Shown in pieces: positions 21,886-32,175 of a DNA stretch of 64,000 nt. The stretch is from Reticulitermes speratus. Lineage: Eukaryota; Arthropoda; Insecta; Blattodea; Rhinotermitidae. Below the pieces are notes generated by a model. The model had not been told where the DNA came from. It saw only the letters and a program-made list of their open reading frames with translations, and made no database searches. Made by a program: the position numbers and the translations under genes. The stretch spans positions 27,330,908 to 27,394,907 of the forward strand of contig JAJKFL010000003.1 in the NCBI GenBank assembly GCA_021186555.1, written 5' to 3'. How positions within the stretch are numbered: position 1 is the stretch's first letter; the number at the start of each line of letters is the position of its first letter.

Positions 21886-22601
21886 TAAACCAGCGTCTCA
21901 TTAGTGACTGGTGATAACCCGTAGATTTTTGGTATCAGTTCCTTTCTTGCATAATTTTCTTTCTTTCTTACTTTATTATCTCCCGTGGTCAATTACCATA
22001 TTTGGATTTTTATTTCGGTTATATTTATATCTCACGAGTTATTTAACAATTTTGTAAATTGAGAAGTTTACAAAATTCCTTGCTGAAATTTCAACAGACT
22101 TTATGTTAGATGTCATAAAAAACTAGAATGCTTACCCATCAAAAAAAACGGACTGGCAAAAAAGCAATAAAATATTTTGTATTTGTAGTTAAATAAAAAG
22201 ATATTTACAATGCAAAGAAACACATTGCTGTCTTAACATATGCTAACTCAAAGAATTGCCTTAAACGTACTCAACAGTAATAGTGCTATGACACAGTAGT
22301 TGGGAATGTCTCATTAACACGCAACAGTTATTTATTTGCAGAGAACATTTTATGTACATCGCCCCATACTGGAAACATACGAGGTGCATGCATCACAGTA
22401 CAGTGGGATATAAAACAAAACTGTGAACGTTGAAGATGACATCACAAAAAATGTGCTGTTCTGCGCATTCGCGAGTCGGCTGACTAGTTTGACTTGGTTC
22501 CAGTTTTGTGACTTACCGGTGCCTCACAAACCAAGCGTTTTTCATATATATTGGGATAGACTACTTCAGTGAATCTACAGTTCGTCTTGCGAAGAATTGT
22601 C
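21886..22601. other. No recognisable gene or element
   Basis: AT-rich sequence with no supported feature. Confidence 0.5.
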
Positions 22602-22876
22602 ACTGTGTCCAGTGGTATAGCTAGAGTTTTTGGCGCCCTATGCGAGTAATGACAATGGCCGTTTCTAACAGAAATTACGACTTTTTAAAAACCAAAACTA
22701 TCTATTTATTCTCCTTTTATTTAGCTCAATAATTTAAAATTTATTAAACGCAGAGAGTCAATTGTTTTTCATTTACAATATTCACTTTCCCGCCCATTTT
22801 ACTGCCCCTTGGGCTCCGCTGCCTGGGGCGGCGGCAACACTCCCCCCTCCCCTCAAGCTACGCTCCTGACTGTGGA
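22602..22876. mobile_element. hAT MITE copy 2 (22610-22868) with 8-bp duplication
   Basis: The left end is CAGTGGTATAGCTAGAG and the right end, on the other strand, CAGGAGCGTAGCTTGAGGGG. The flanks ACTGTGTC (22602-22609) and ACTGTGGA (22869-22876) match at 6 of 8. The body is alignable with 21653-21877 over its whole length, so these are two independent insertions of one family. Confidence 0.88.
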
Positions 22877-22984
22877 TTCTTCTGTCAGTTGCAGTGTTCA
22901 GGTCGGTACATAAAATCCACAGATAATTTTCCGTTATAGACAGGTGCATTTTTCAGGCAAAGGTAAAAGTTGAGTAAAAGGGGA

Positions 22985-23192
22985 GTGGAGGGAGATGAAT
23001 GGTTAGCCCTCCCCTCCTCAGAGAAAGAGCCCCCAGCACCCTTTTAATAGGAGACTGAGTGGGCTCCAGCGCTGGCCTGGATGTTTTGGAGAAGAGCTGA
23101 ATCTCTTGCCCCTACAGGGATTCGAAACCCGGATAGTTCAGCTTGTAGCACAATCACTACGCTGGCTATGCTACCCGGCTCCCTGCATTGTA
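22985..23192 (-). mobile_element. SINE-D copy, minus strand
   Basis: On the minus strand the head is GAGCCGGGTAGCATAGCCAG with B-box GGTTTCGAATCCCTG; then come CATCCAGGCCAGCGCTGGAG, CCTATTAAAAGGGTGCTGGG and CATTCATCTCCCTCCACTCC. An old repeat (R1) follows on its right, as also happens at 38.3 kb. Confidence 0.75.
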
Positions 23193-23320
23193 CAGAATGA
23201 TAAGTAAAGTCCGCAGACCACTTTCCCTTACAGGTACTTGCAGTGTTCAAGTCGACAAGGAGTAAAGGTCACGTATCACAACGCTCTTCATTCATTTGTC
23301 GTTCAGGTACCTGAACAGTA

Positions 23321-23690
23321 TAGGAAATGCACGCGTCGCATTGATGCGCTTTCGTATCCTTGCATCCTGGTGGCTTCTCAAATGATCAGACCATTTAATT
23401 CACTTGAGTCACATATTTGTTACTGTTCACGATTTTATATATGTTACAGAATGTTACTACCATTGTTATGGCCTCTTATTATATTTGTTTGAAGAACTTG
23501 TTTTATATATATAATCTACGTTTATGTTGTAGTTATCGATTACATAGAACTTCAAATTTTCACCCCAGAAATATTTTATGTAACTACCGATTTACAAATA
23601 ATACCTCGTACAGAGTTTGGACGTGCATTCGTGATCTATCTACATACCAAAATTCCTAATCCCAGATATAATACAAATATTAAATATTGT
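23321..23690. repeat. Old interspersed repeat R1, copy 1
   Basis: AGGAAATGCACGC, CAAATGATCAGACCATTTAA, GAATGTTACTAC, CGTACAGAGTTTGG and ATTAAATATTG occur in the same order as AGGAAATATACG, AGATGATCATACCATTTAA, GAATGTTATTAC, CGTACACAGTTTATTGG and ATTAAATATTA at 38401-38775. It is non-coding and its class is unknown. Confidence 0.7.
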
Positions 23691-23768
23691 GTCCGTCTGT
23701 ATTTTTTCCCAATTACCTAGCATAAAAATCACATATATTAGAGCAGGCCCGATCAACCCCTATCTCGC

Positions 23769-23922
23769 TGGCAACATGTTGCCCGCGGCACAGCATTATG
23801 TTGTCCGCGGCACAGCATTATGTTGCCCGCGGCACAGCATTATGTTACCCGCGGCACAGCATTATGTTGCCCGCGGCACAGCATTATGTTACCCGCGGCA
23901 CAGCATTATGTTGTACGCGGAG
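23769..23922. repeat. 22-bp tandem array inside the hAT element
   Basis: CAGCATTATGTTGCCCGCGG plus CA repeats with starts at 23791, 23813, 23835, 23857, 23879 and 23901, an exact 22-base period. A degenerate seventh unit precedes them. The CCC position alternates with TCC and ACCC variants. The sister element at 1785 has a single unit. Confidence 0.95.
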
Positions 23923-24028
23923 ATATTTGAAATGACAAAACGTCTTTTAACCCTTTCCCTGGCAAAGCCGAAATAGAATACCGAAGCAATTTTGGAAAAT
24001 TATAAGCTGTTTATTTATGGAGACATAT

Positions 24029-24295
24029 ATTACATTGCCGATCCTAGTGGCCGCGCGGTCTAAGCGTAGATCCGCGGTAGCTCGCTTGCTGGGATTGCGG
24101 GATCGAATACCGCGGGGGGCATGGACGTCTGTCTCTTGTGCTTGTTATGTGTTTTCTCTGCTTCGGGCTGATCACTCCTCCAGAGGAGTCCTACCGAGTG
24201 TGGTGTGTCTGAGTGAGTGTGATCGTGAAGCCCCAACAAAGAGGAGGCCCTGGCACTCTAGGGTATGTCGCGCTATGAAATAAATACATTACATT
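24029..24295 (+). mobile_element. SINE-A copy nested in the hAT element
   Basis: Head GTGGCCGCGCGGTCTAAGCG, B-box GGATCGAATACC and body TGTCTGTCTCTTGTG are present, ending GCGCTATGAAATAAAT. ATTACATT occurs at 24029-24036 and 24288-24295. The continuation of the hAT sequence on both sides aligns with the uninterrupted sister at 1950-2000, which confirms the insertion. Confidence 0.92.
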
Positions 24296-24879
24296 AATAA
24301 TTCATTACGTAAAAAAGTGCTAAAATCGCCACATCCTTGCTAGGTTGTGAATTACAGTTCTTCATACACTTTTCTTATTATCAGTATATTTTTAACTGCG
24401 CCTGATGTATAAAAACACACAGTTAAAATTATACATATAATTATCGTATCCATTCTTCGGTCTGTGTATTGAATTTCATGTTACCCGCATGGAGACCAAA
24501 TTTTGCTGAAGTTGCCTACGCCACAGAAAAGGTTCAGCGGGTCTGTATTAGACTGATGCGAAGAGACAGACGGACTGAAAAACATGATGAAACCAAGTGT
24601 CGCCTTTCGCAAATGGTCCGAATACCTCTAAAGTGACAGTTTTCTACCAAGAAATTGATGGGTACAATGTTCTCATGTTGCCCCTATATGACATTGACAT
24701 CGGCTACAAATCCGCCACTCTTCACGCACGAGGTACGTCAGGTTATGGTAAGTAATGCGCCCCTCACCCCTCACTTCTTGCAGCTGTACAACTCACCGCA
24801 TAGCAATCGATAGCAACCTGCCCATTACTTAGGTGCACTGTACACTCAGCCAAATCCAAACCTGCTCTGCTGCCTCCAT

Positions 24880-25030
24880 TTTCAGGGTAGATTAATCTCC
24901 ATAGTCATAAACGGTGGTGATGGAGACAACAGGTTCTTCTGAAACGTCGGTATTCTATCGGACTACATGACGTCACTTCCCAGAAGACGATAATTTTTAC
25001 AGTCACCGCCTTGAAACCCTCAAATTACTC
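24880..25030. repeat. Relic of the TGGGATGTGACG foldback group
   Basis: GATGGAGACAACAGGTTC, TTCTGAAACGTCGG, ACTACATGACGTCACTTCCC and AGAAGACGATAA recall the right arms at 49.3 and 50.6 kb. No left arm is recognisable. Confidence 0.45.
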
Positions 25031-25195
25031 AAGGCCAATACAGTGTGTTAAGCACGTAACAATATGAAACTACAGTTCTGTCCAATATTCCCCGATTTCC
25101 GAAAGAAGATTGCTTTCTTTGAACTTTCCGACGATTGGCTGCCCTGCTAATTCTGATAACAGCAACATTAAGATGAACGTGAGTAGGGAGCAATG

Positions 25196-25338
25196 GTGGT
25201 ATAATACTGACGGGGAGGAAAGCCCAAGTACCTGTGCTACTGCCACTTTGTCCACTACAAGTCTCACATCGATTGTCCCGGGATCGAAGGCGAGCCTAGG
25301 CGTTGAAAGACCGGTGACTAACCACCTGAGCTGTTAAT
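25196..25338 (-). mobile_element. SINE-E fragment, minus strand
   Basis: On the minus strand: CAGCTCAGGTGGTTAGTCAC, B-box CGATCCCGGGACAATCG and GTGAGACTTGTAGTGGACAA match the head and first body part of the full copy at 19.1 kb. The 3' half is absent. Confidence 0.75.
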
Positions 25339-25508
25339 ACAGCACGGCATACACTTCATAGAAATACATTCTGTGGGCAGAATGTAGAATTTTTCACTGT
25401 TGACCCTGGTCATACCTAAGGCAGTCACCGGACTGTATATAAAGGATGATGAACACATTGATTTAAAGGTCAATTGTATGCTGTGTGTACCGTGCATTTT
25501 ATTGTGAC

Positions 25509-26202
25509 TTTAAGTTAAAACCAACAAATGCACAAGATTATTAGCAAGTGTAAGATGTATTTACAACCCCCACATATGTTTCGGCAAATGAATTGCCATC
25601 CTCACGGGGTATTTATCAAAGAACGACAAGTGCTTACTGCATCCAAATACACAGTAGGTGGTTTCACAGTAGTAGTATTTACGCATGTCGCAATTTAAAA
25701 TGTACAGATGCATAAAAATATAAAATTAAAAATTACGAACATTTTAAATTGTGACATGTGTAAATACTTCTACTGTGAAACCACCTATTGTACATTTGGA
25801 TGCAGTAAGCACTTATAGTCGATCCCAGTGGCTGCGCGGTCTAAGGCGTGGGTCTACGGCCGCTCGCTTGCTGGGATTGTGGGTTCGAATCCCGCCGGGG
25901 GCATGGATGTCTGTCTCTTCTGAGTGTTGTGTGTCAGGTAGAGGTCTCTGCGACGGACTGGTCACTCGTCCAGAGCAGTCCTACCTAGTGTGGTGTGTCT
26001 AAAGTGTGTGACCGCGACACCTCGAAAAAATGAGGAGGCCTAGGCCCCCTAGGGACTGTCGAGCCATAGGAAAAACAAAGCACTTGTAGTCCTTTGATAA
26101 ATACCCCGTGAGGATGGCAAGTCACTTGCTGAAACATATGCAGGTTGGAAATGCATCTTATACTTGTTAATAAACTTACGCATTTGTTGGTTTTGACTTA
26201 AA
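25509..26202. mobile_element. Foldback FB-5 with a SINE-A in its right arm
   Basis: The left arm (25509-25703) and right arm (25739-26202, SINE excluded) are near-perfect reverse complements, from TTTAAGTTAAAACC and ACCAACAAATGC inward to CAATTTAAAATGT. The loop is about 35 bases. Both arms carry the hammerhead-like layout, with GTGAGGA in place of CTGAGGA: on the plus strand of the right arm GTGAGGA, T, GGCAAG, TCA, CTTGCT, GAAACATATG. The left arm shows the state of the site without the SINE. Confidence 0.93.
25807..26091 (+). mobile_element. SINE-A copy nested in foldback FB-5
   Basis: Full length: head CAGTGGCTGCGCGGTCTAAG, a perfect B-box GGTTCGAATCCC, and tail GACTGTCGAGCCATAGGAAA. AAGCACTTATAGTC (25807-25820) and AAGCACTTGTAGTC (26078-26091) form a 14-bp duplication with one difference. 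The opposite arm has the uninterrupted equivalent (reverse complement GTAAGCACTTGTCG). Confidence 0.95.
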
Positions 26203-26954
26203 CTAAAATTAAATATCAATGTTTACCACGCACATTCTCTCGTCCGCTGCGCTAGGATAGGCCTATATTTTATTCCTCCTTCGGCCTGTCACGTTCGGAG
26301 CCACTGCAGTTGTGTCACTGGTCATCTGTCACACAACGCAATTCCGTACCTTGCAAACAACAAGGCCGCTACGGCCACAGTGTGACAGGTTCCATACTGA
26401 TAGTACGCTGTCATAGTGCTGATGTGGTGGCGTTGTGAGCGTCTAATAACGACTGCAGTAACATACGATATACAACAACACCCGCTTGAAGCAGTGTGTG
26501 GAGTTCTGTGAGACTTGAGGGTTGTCACAGACGTGCATGTGAATGTTACGAGTTACAAGTTTGTGGGATGTGGCGCCGTATAATACAGGGACGTAGTATA
26601 TTTATACGAAATGTTATGAGAAGCCTGCTCAAGGCAGCAAGTTCCTGCAAAGCGTTGGTAACTGTGCCAGAATATATGGCGTAGTGTCTCAGAAGACAGT
26701 GTGCCTCATAATGGAGCCTCTGTATATCGGAGAATATCACTGTCCCTGTGAAAACAGAATGGAAAGTAATGTGATAAAGGCAAATGTTTAATGCGGTGTC
26801 GAAAAGGGAAAGTAACAGAAACAGTATGTTAGAATGAACTGCTGCTCCTTCACATAATGTTGTTCCGGCAGGCCATCTACTTTGACTGGAGTTCATATGA
26901 CAAGGAACAGTGCCACATGGAGCGTACATACACAGAATACTGAAACGGACTACT
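26203..26954. other. No recognisable gene
   Basis: A frame of 178 codons runs on the minus strand (27082-26546). It is rich in L, S, H and I, its start lies inside a LINE relic, and it matches no family I know. I regard it as chance. Confidence 0.5.
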
Positions 26955-27130
26955 AGAAGAAAATTAAAGCTAAAGTTATTCAAATGCTGCAGTAGAACAT
27001 CTGGGAGATATAGAGGTAGATGGGATATAATATTAAAGTGAATCTTAAACAAGTATGGCGTGAGGCTGTGTACTGAAATCATCTGGATCTGGGTAGGGTC
27101 TACTGAATGGGATGTAGGGAACTTCCGGTT
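26955..27130 (+). pseudogene. LINE 3'-end relic (family L-W)
   Basis: GATATAATATTAAAGTGAAT at about 27024, then a decayed counterpart of REVG..WINLAQDR. It is weaker than the copies at 20.9, 32.7 and 47.2 kb. Confidence 0.5.
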
Positions 27131-27231
27131 GTCCCAAAAGGCGGGGGAATACTTTGAACGGCTGAGCCACTTTTAAACTGCCTGGCTCACGGTTAACGAG
27201 TTGCACAAACTCATCGCAGGAAATATTTATT

Positions 27232-27248
27232 GGGGGGGGGGGGGGGGG
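27232..27248. repeat. G17 homopolymer
   Basis: An uninterrupted run of about 17 G, probably length-variable and error-prone in assembly. Confidence 0.9.
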
Positions 27249-27671
27249 AGCGTCAAGTGGACTCAGTAGCCACAGATTCTGTATTCAATTAATATTCACA
27301 CAGCTCTGTTTTACGTGGTTTAAGTAACAAAGTCCTTGCGTTTGATGGCTGTAGGTTCAATATTAAGCAGAACTACTCGAATGATATGACTAAAATGAAT
27401 GCCGTTGATTATAGCCTACTGAGTGCATAAGACGAAGAACGAACTTGGCAGCCAAGAACGAAAGGTGCGCTACCGTGTGTGCACCGGTGATGTCATACGA
27501 GGCCCGAAACATTCACGGTAATTGGAATATTTTGGAAAGCTTTCTTCTCTTCCTTTGTTAAGAAACAGCCAACCTGCAGGCAAGCCTGTTTTAGAAGACA
27601 GATTCTCGAAAGTTCCACTTTCTGGACCGGCCAAAAACTACCTGTCGCTAAAACAAGGAAGAGATTTTAAG

Positions 27672-28189
27672 CTTTAATGTATAGGTTGCCAGACTTTTGG
27701 ACTCAGTGATCTACTCTAAAGACAGAAAATCTTTCGCAATTTACCATAATACATAATGTATTAATATTATGTCAACTAGGCAAAGAAATGTAAACTGGCA
27801 TAATAACACGAAACATATAAAAGTACAATTGTTTCATTTATTAAAAATTGATCTTTTTAAACTAACACAATTTACCATAATTAAAGAGTGTTTTTCATTA
27901 AACTTCCTACTGCGAAGTTGATGAATAACACTGCATATGTTGCTATAACTTACTGATATAGGGTTCATAATTAGGAACAAATGAAGGCAGTATTTTAAAT
28001 GTTCATCGGTATCTTGATTTAATTATCTTAATTTGAGAGAAGGCTTCTTCGCAGAGGTAGGTTGATCCAAAATATGATGTCAAGAGATTTATTTTACTAA
28101 GGCGGCAAATAAATTCTGATAAATACCAAAAAGCAGCCGCGATCGACCAAACAAATAGTCGCGATCGACTGGACACCCCTGCTTTAAGG
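27672..28189 (-). mobile_element. Internally deleted hAT (27680-28181) with 8-bp duplication
   Basis: On the minus strand the element starts CAGGGGTGTCCAGTCGATCG at 28181, a typical hAT end; its far end at 27680 is TATAGGTTGCCAGACTTTTG. CTTTAATG (27672-27679) and CTTTAAGG (28182-28189) match at 7 of 8. What remains inside is the C-terminal dimerisation part of a hAT transposase, so the 5' and central coding parts were lost by internal deletion. Confidence 0.9.
27930..28115 (-). pseudogene. hAT transposase C-terminal fragment
   Basis: On the minus strand NLLTSYFGSTYLCEEAFSQI and KIIKSRYR are followed, after a one-base frame change, by DEHLKYCLHLFLIMNP. The FGSTYLCEQAFS..K..KS.YR..L.DEHL.. layout is the hATC dimerisation region typical of Charlie8/GTF2IRD2-like hAT transposases. 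The catalytic DDE part is gone. The remnant lies wholly inside the element bounded by the duplicated octamer. Confidence 0.85.
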
Positions 28190-28584
28190 GAAATGAGGTT
28201 TCTTACACCCCTGCCCATCTTTATGACATGCAGTTCTATAGTGCGGGCTGAATTAGAATTTGAACTGCGAGCCTTCTCCGCACATTCTAAATTTTGAAGA
28301 GTACATTTTAATTTAATTTCGATGTCCTTATATAAACCGGATAATAACCAAACCACGAGATTATCGTCTCATCTTTGGAAGCTCAGTCCGAGACCTAAAC
28401 TATGCACCCTGGCCGGATACATCGTTTTGCACTACCAGTTTAATAACCATAACGAAACGAGAATATTCTGCAACCTGGTACCGAAACCTTGTCACCAGTT
28501 TTGAATTTCAGCAGGTTTTTTACCCAGAAGACAGATTCCCGGTATCCGGACATATGACTGTCTGAACAGGGAGTTTCCCCTTAA

Positions 28585-28750
28585 AAGGCTTTCACTATAC
28601 AGGCCTGGAGAGGCCTGTAGGGCTCCAGGAGGGTGAGGCTCCTAGCATGTCTAAACAATCGGCACACGAAGGTGTCAAGATCGTCAGCCCTACGCACTGG
28701 CCACTTTTACCGCCATGTGACATTCCTGGTACTCATTCCAGTTTTCATTG
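28585..28750 (-). mobile_element. SINE-C fragment, minus strand
   Basis: On the minus strand GAATGAGTACCAGGAATGTC, GGTAAAAGTGGCC, GCCGATTGTTTAGACATGC and AGCCTCACCCTCCTGGAGCC match the 3' half of the full SINE-C at 6605. The tRNA-like head is missing, as in 5'-truncated LINE-mobilised copies. Confidence 0.8.
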
Positions 28751-30209
28751 ATCTTTTCACGATTTATGCCAGCAGCAAAAGTAGATGGCACAGCACAGGA
28801 AGTTCCTGAAAGACAACGTTATTACCTGACTTATCTGCTGAGGCAGCCAATTGGGAGTGAATTTTCCTTGCAGTTCTACACCTTGCTCATAGATGGCACG
28901 ACGTAGCCCCTGCTAGTCAACATATTCACCAGATCGATATTTCTCGACAGTCCCTACCAGACTCGATAAACGAGGAAGTGGCAGTAGGTATAAATCGTCG
29001 AGGCTCTGGTTTGTCTGGAACTAGGATTTCATTCTACAATGTGTTCAACGCGTGGTGTTAATTTAGCTCAGAGACACCTGTAGCACCAAAGCCCTGAAGC
29101 GATACGGAGACGGTTTCATCCACCTACCACCTTCACAACCTATTCTTCTAAGCTTCGTCGTAATATTATCCTTCGAACTCCTAGATTTAAGTAACCATTT
29201 ACCGTGACGTTTCAAAATGAAGTTATGTATTCATCTCTTATCTCTTCAGACAGAGCTACGTGTCCTGTCCATCACAGCCCCCTGTATGTCACTTGATTTC
29301 ATGTTTAATCCACAGCAGCAAAACGATCAGCGCAGCTAACGAGGAAAAGTAGTTATATTAGTGTCTGCTTCCTGTGTTTAGCTAATCGAGTTGTGAAATC
29401 TTGTTAAGGAGTCCTCGTTTCCTTAATTAGAGCAACGTGATTAGTTCTACCAGCCTGCAAAAGGGCGTCTAATCAGTTTAAAATCTAAGGCTGACGACGT
29501 TTCTTGTTTAATGGCATTATCATCGAACGTGGGCTAATAAATGGCCTATGTGTTGCCTTGCAAGGAGATAGAATGCTATTGTTTGAGACAGGAATTATCG
29601 TGTCCCACACTTCCGAAATGTTGCGACTTCATGTTTTTTGTAAGTACAAAAAGAAAGTAAGTTACGAAAATTACGGATAGCTAAGCATTTTTCAGCGTTC
29701 GCTCCCTGATGTTTAATTATTTCGAATGCGGTAAAAGCGTATTGAATACAAAACGTGTGCTTAATTTCTCTGTGCAACTTTTCCCCTAAACATTCTAACC
29801 TGCCATACATATTTAGCCACTTACCTTCGAGAAGCGCACAGAAACCTATGCAAAATATCCGCTACTATTGTCCGAGATAACCAAACTGCCATGTACATCA
29901 GACCGTCCTCTTTCGCGGGTTCGCTTGTTCAAGGAACCGTCCTGCATCACGGCGTAGGTCCCTCGCTAATTGCTGCAGTTGCACTTGCATCACGCGCCAA
30001 GTGCAGGACACGATTCGCCGTCTGCCGGCCAGTCTCATTCATATCGTTTGGAGTGGAATGTACTTCGAAAGCACTTTTCACACTTTGTAGAATCAACTGT
30101 TGCTGTACTGTCGTGTTTTACTAGTGTCTGTAAAATGTGATTACGTGCTGTTGGGCAGTGGAATGAGCATTGCTGTGGTCGAAAGCCATTGTGATAAATA
30201 CGAATCAAT
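28751..30209. other. No recognisable gene or element
   Basis: No frame above 80 codons and no repeat shared with the rest of the window. Confidence 0.5.
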
Positions 30210-30633
30210 TACAGCTATACCTCGACTTTCGTCGCTTCGCTCTTTCGTCGGGTTTCAATTATAACCACGTTTCCAAATTTCGTCGCTTGCTACGCTCTTT
30301 CGTCGCATTTCGTCACCACCGCGCGCCATCTTGTTTCTTTCGTCGTTCTATCTTTGAGTAGAAGTCGTTCGGTGTGCACTGTTTTTTTGAAATTGTCCGC
30401 ATTGAATCTCTTATATTTGTTTTTATTTTATTTATTTTATTTATTCTTATGTTTATTTCTGTTTATTTAGGTGTTGCACGCATTCGCAAGTGTTATATAG
30501 TTAGTTATTTATGGTTTTGGCGGCCCTAATGCATTTGCAAGCTAAATTGAGGCTATGCTTCAACTTTCGTCGATTTTCGACTTTCGTCAGTGCTCTGGTC
30601 CCTAACCCGTCGAAAGAGCGAGGTATTGCTGTA
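30210..30633. mobile_element. pogo/Tigger-like non-autonomous element with TA duplication
   Basis: The left end CAGCTATACCTCGACTTTCG (from 30212) and the right end, on the other strand, CAGCAATACCTCGCTCTTTC (to 30631) form a terminal repeat, and both are bordered by TA (30210-30211 and 30632-30633). CAGT/CA-ATACCTCG-type ends are typical of pogo/Tigger elements. The 420-bp interior repeats CTTTCGTCG several times and has no transposase. Confidence 0.85.
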
Positions 30634-31008
30634 TGTGTTTCATCAAGAAAGACGAAAGCAAGGTCAGGCATAGAGTTAAAGCCAGTGCTCCAAATTCTTG
30701 TTGAAGTTATCGTGACCCCTTCCTCGAAAAGATGGAAATGGCCTTGTGTGTATGGGTAGAAGACTGAGATTGAGGCTGCCATGGCAACGTACAAGGACCA
30801 GTAGGATATGCAGAAGAAAACAAAACAATCAAAACGCCCTCCTCCTTCACTGTCCTCTCTCTTCCCCAAAGCCAAGTGATCTACGTCGTTTGATTATCCT
30901 GAAACATTCAGACAGGAACACCGTCAATCATTCCAGTAAACACCAACACCAATATCTTCGTGTTCATAAATAATTAATTTACACATCAGCATATTTATTG
31001 TGTGTGTT
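30634..31008. other. No recognisable gene
   Basis: A frame on the minus strand (30875-30501) crosses the Tigger-like element and cannot be a real gene. Confidence 0.5.
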
Positions 31009-31009
31009 T

Positions 31010-31125
31010 GGTTCCCCTACGGTCCGTGGATCGAATGCCAGTGCTGGCGAAATTTTCCGCACCCATCCAGACAGGGCCTGAGGCCCACCCAGCCTCCTAT
31101 ACAATAGGTACTGGTATAATGTAGT
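31010..31125 (+). mobile_element. SINE-B fragment
   Basis: CGGTCCGTGGATCGAATGCC, TTTTCCGCACCCATCCAGAC and GGCCCACCCAGCCTCCTATA match the B-box region and first body part of the full SINE-B at 62.1 kb. Confidence 0.8.
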
Positions 31126-31955
31126 GACATTTATGGTATATTTAATTAATTAATGTGAAAACCAACCGCCCCAGGTTAAACGAAATGTTGTAAGGTATGT
31201 GTAAGTTGGATATTGTGAAAACACGAAACAGCGCAAATTGTTGAGCCAGCATGTAGGTGAAGAAACCTTGTAGAGTTTATAAGGAAATAATTATGCTGAT
31301 CAAAGGTGGTTGCGACGCTTGAACGAGGTCGCTAAACGGCAGAACGCTGACATCGGTTGCGAATGCGAATGACTACGGATATAAAAGTTTAGCCAAAGGT
31401 TGGGGAGGGGGGTCTTTTCGTCTTTTGACATCATACTACGCCGACCGTCGTTGTTCCGCTGGGTGCCGAGACCGAGGGGTATCTCGGTCACGAACCACGA
31501 GGGGACCAGATCATCATCATCCCGAGGGGGGACCAACCGGTCCAGAGATGGAGGCCAACACAGCGCTGCTCATAATAACCATCGTGTCAATTTCACGAGG
31601 TAGGAAGGTTTATTTTTCGAGACACTAATGTCCCTGGTGGTTTGGTTTGGTTTGGTTGGGTTAATATGCGGAACTAAAGCTAATATGCCGTTGTCACCTC
31701 GTCCTTACTATGAAAATTAATGTAACTTTTTAGAATTGATCTTATTGTTTTTAGTAAATTATATATATATACAGCATACTGCTCTTTACCCCCTTAAGAA
31801 ACCCATTCGCTCCGAAAACCCGAGAAGTTAATTGTAGAGACCGACCTCCCGCGGCCTCTGCTTCCTTTTTATATTTAATACCTATACGGGAGGTGGTGGC
31901 ACGCTACCGGATCGGGTTTCGGGACTCCAAGCCCTGACGCCCGGTTCTAAGTTAA
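31126..31955. other. No recognisable gene; short GC-richer patch
   Basis: About 31430-31560 is GC-richer and open in several frames but matches nothing I know. A GGTTT-type simple repeat lies at about 31638-31662. Confidence 0.45.
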
Positions 31956-32175
31956 TTGCGCCCCAGGGAACGATCGATCGAATCAGTGGGAGGTTCGGAG
32001 GATCGAACCCTGCGGCACAACAACTGGGTCTCTTTCCCGGGAGTAAAGCGGCCATGGCGTGGCGTTGACCACCTATCTAGCGCCGAGTTAAAGAAAGAAT
32101 AGAGCTATACCTCTACTCCCCATCTGGACCTTCATGGCCTGTTCTAGGGTGAACTTTACCGTTTACTTTACCGCA
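31956..32175 (+). mobile_element. SINE-B fragment
   Basis: GGATCGAACCCTGCGGC, AGTAAAGCGGCCATGGCGTG, GCGTTGACCACCTATCTAGC and CCTGTTCTAGGGTGAACTTT match SINE-B. The last of these preserves the uninterrupted version of the site where a hAT inserted into the copy at 1.5 kb. Confidence 0.8.

Larger units (their letters stand above)
23736..24553. mobile_element. hAT element (23744-24545) with tandem array and nested SINE-A
   Basis: The left end is CAGGCCCGATCAACCCC and the right end, on the other strand, CAGACCCGCTGAACC. TATTAGAG (23736-23743) and TATTAGAC (24546-24553) match at 7 of 8. It belongs to the same family as 1785-2215, but near its left end a 22-bp unit is expanded, and a SINE-A sits inside at 24037-24287. 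No transposase is present, so it depended on another hAT for movement. Confidence 0.9.

Noticed and set aside
26546-27082. 178-codon minus-strand open frame
   Set aside because: Its start lies inside a LINE relic on the opposite strand, its composition is ordinary for AT-rich noncoding sequence, and no domain or family is recognisable.
31300-31628. Overlapping frames in a GC-richer patch
   Set aside because: Three frames on both strands are open together, which is typical of GC-rich noncoding sequence; no motif is recognisable.
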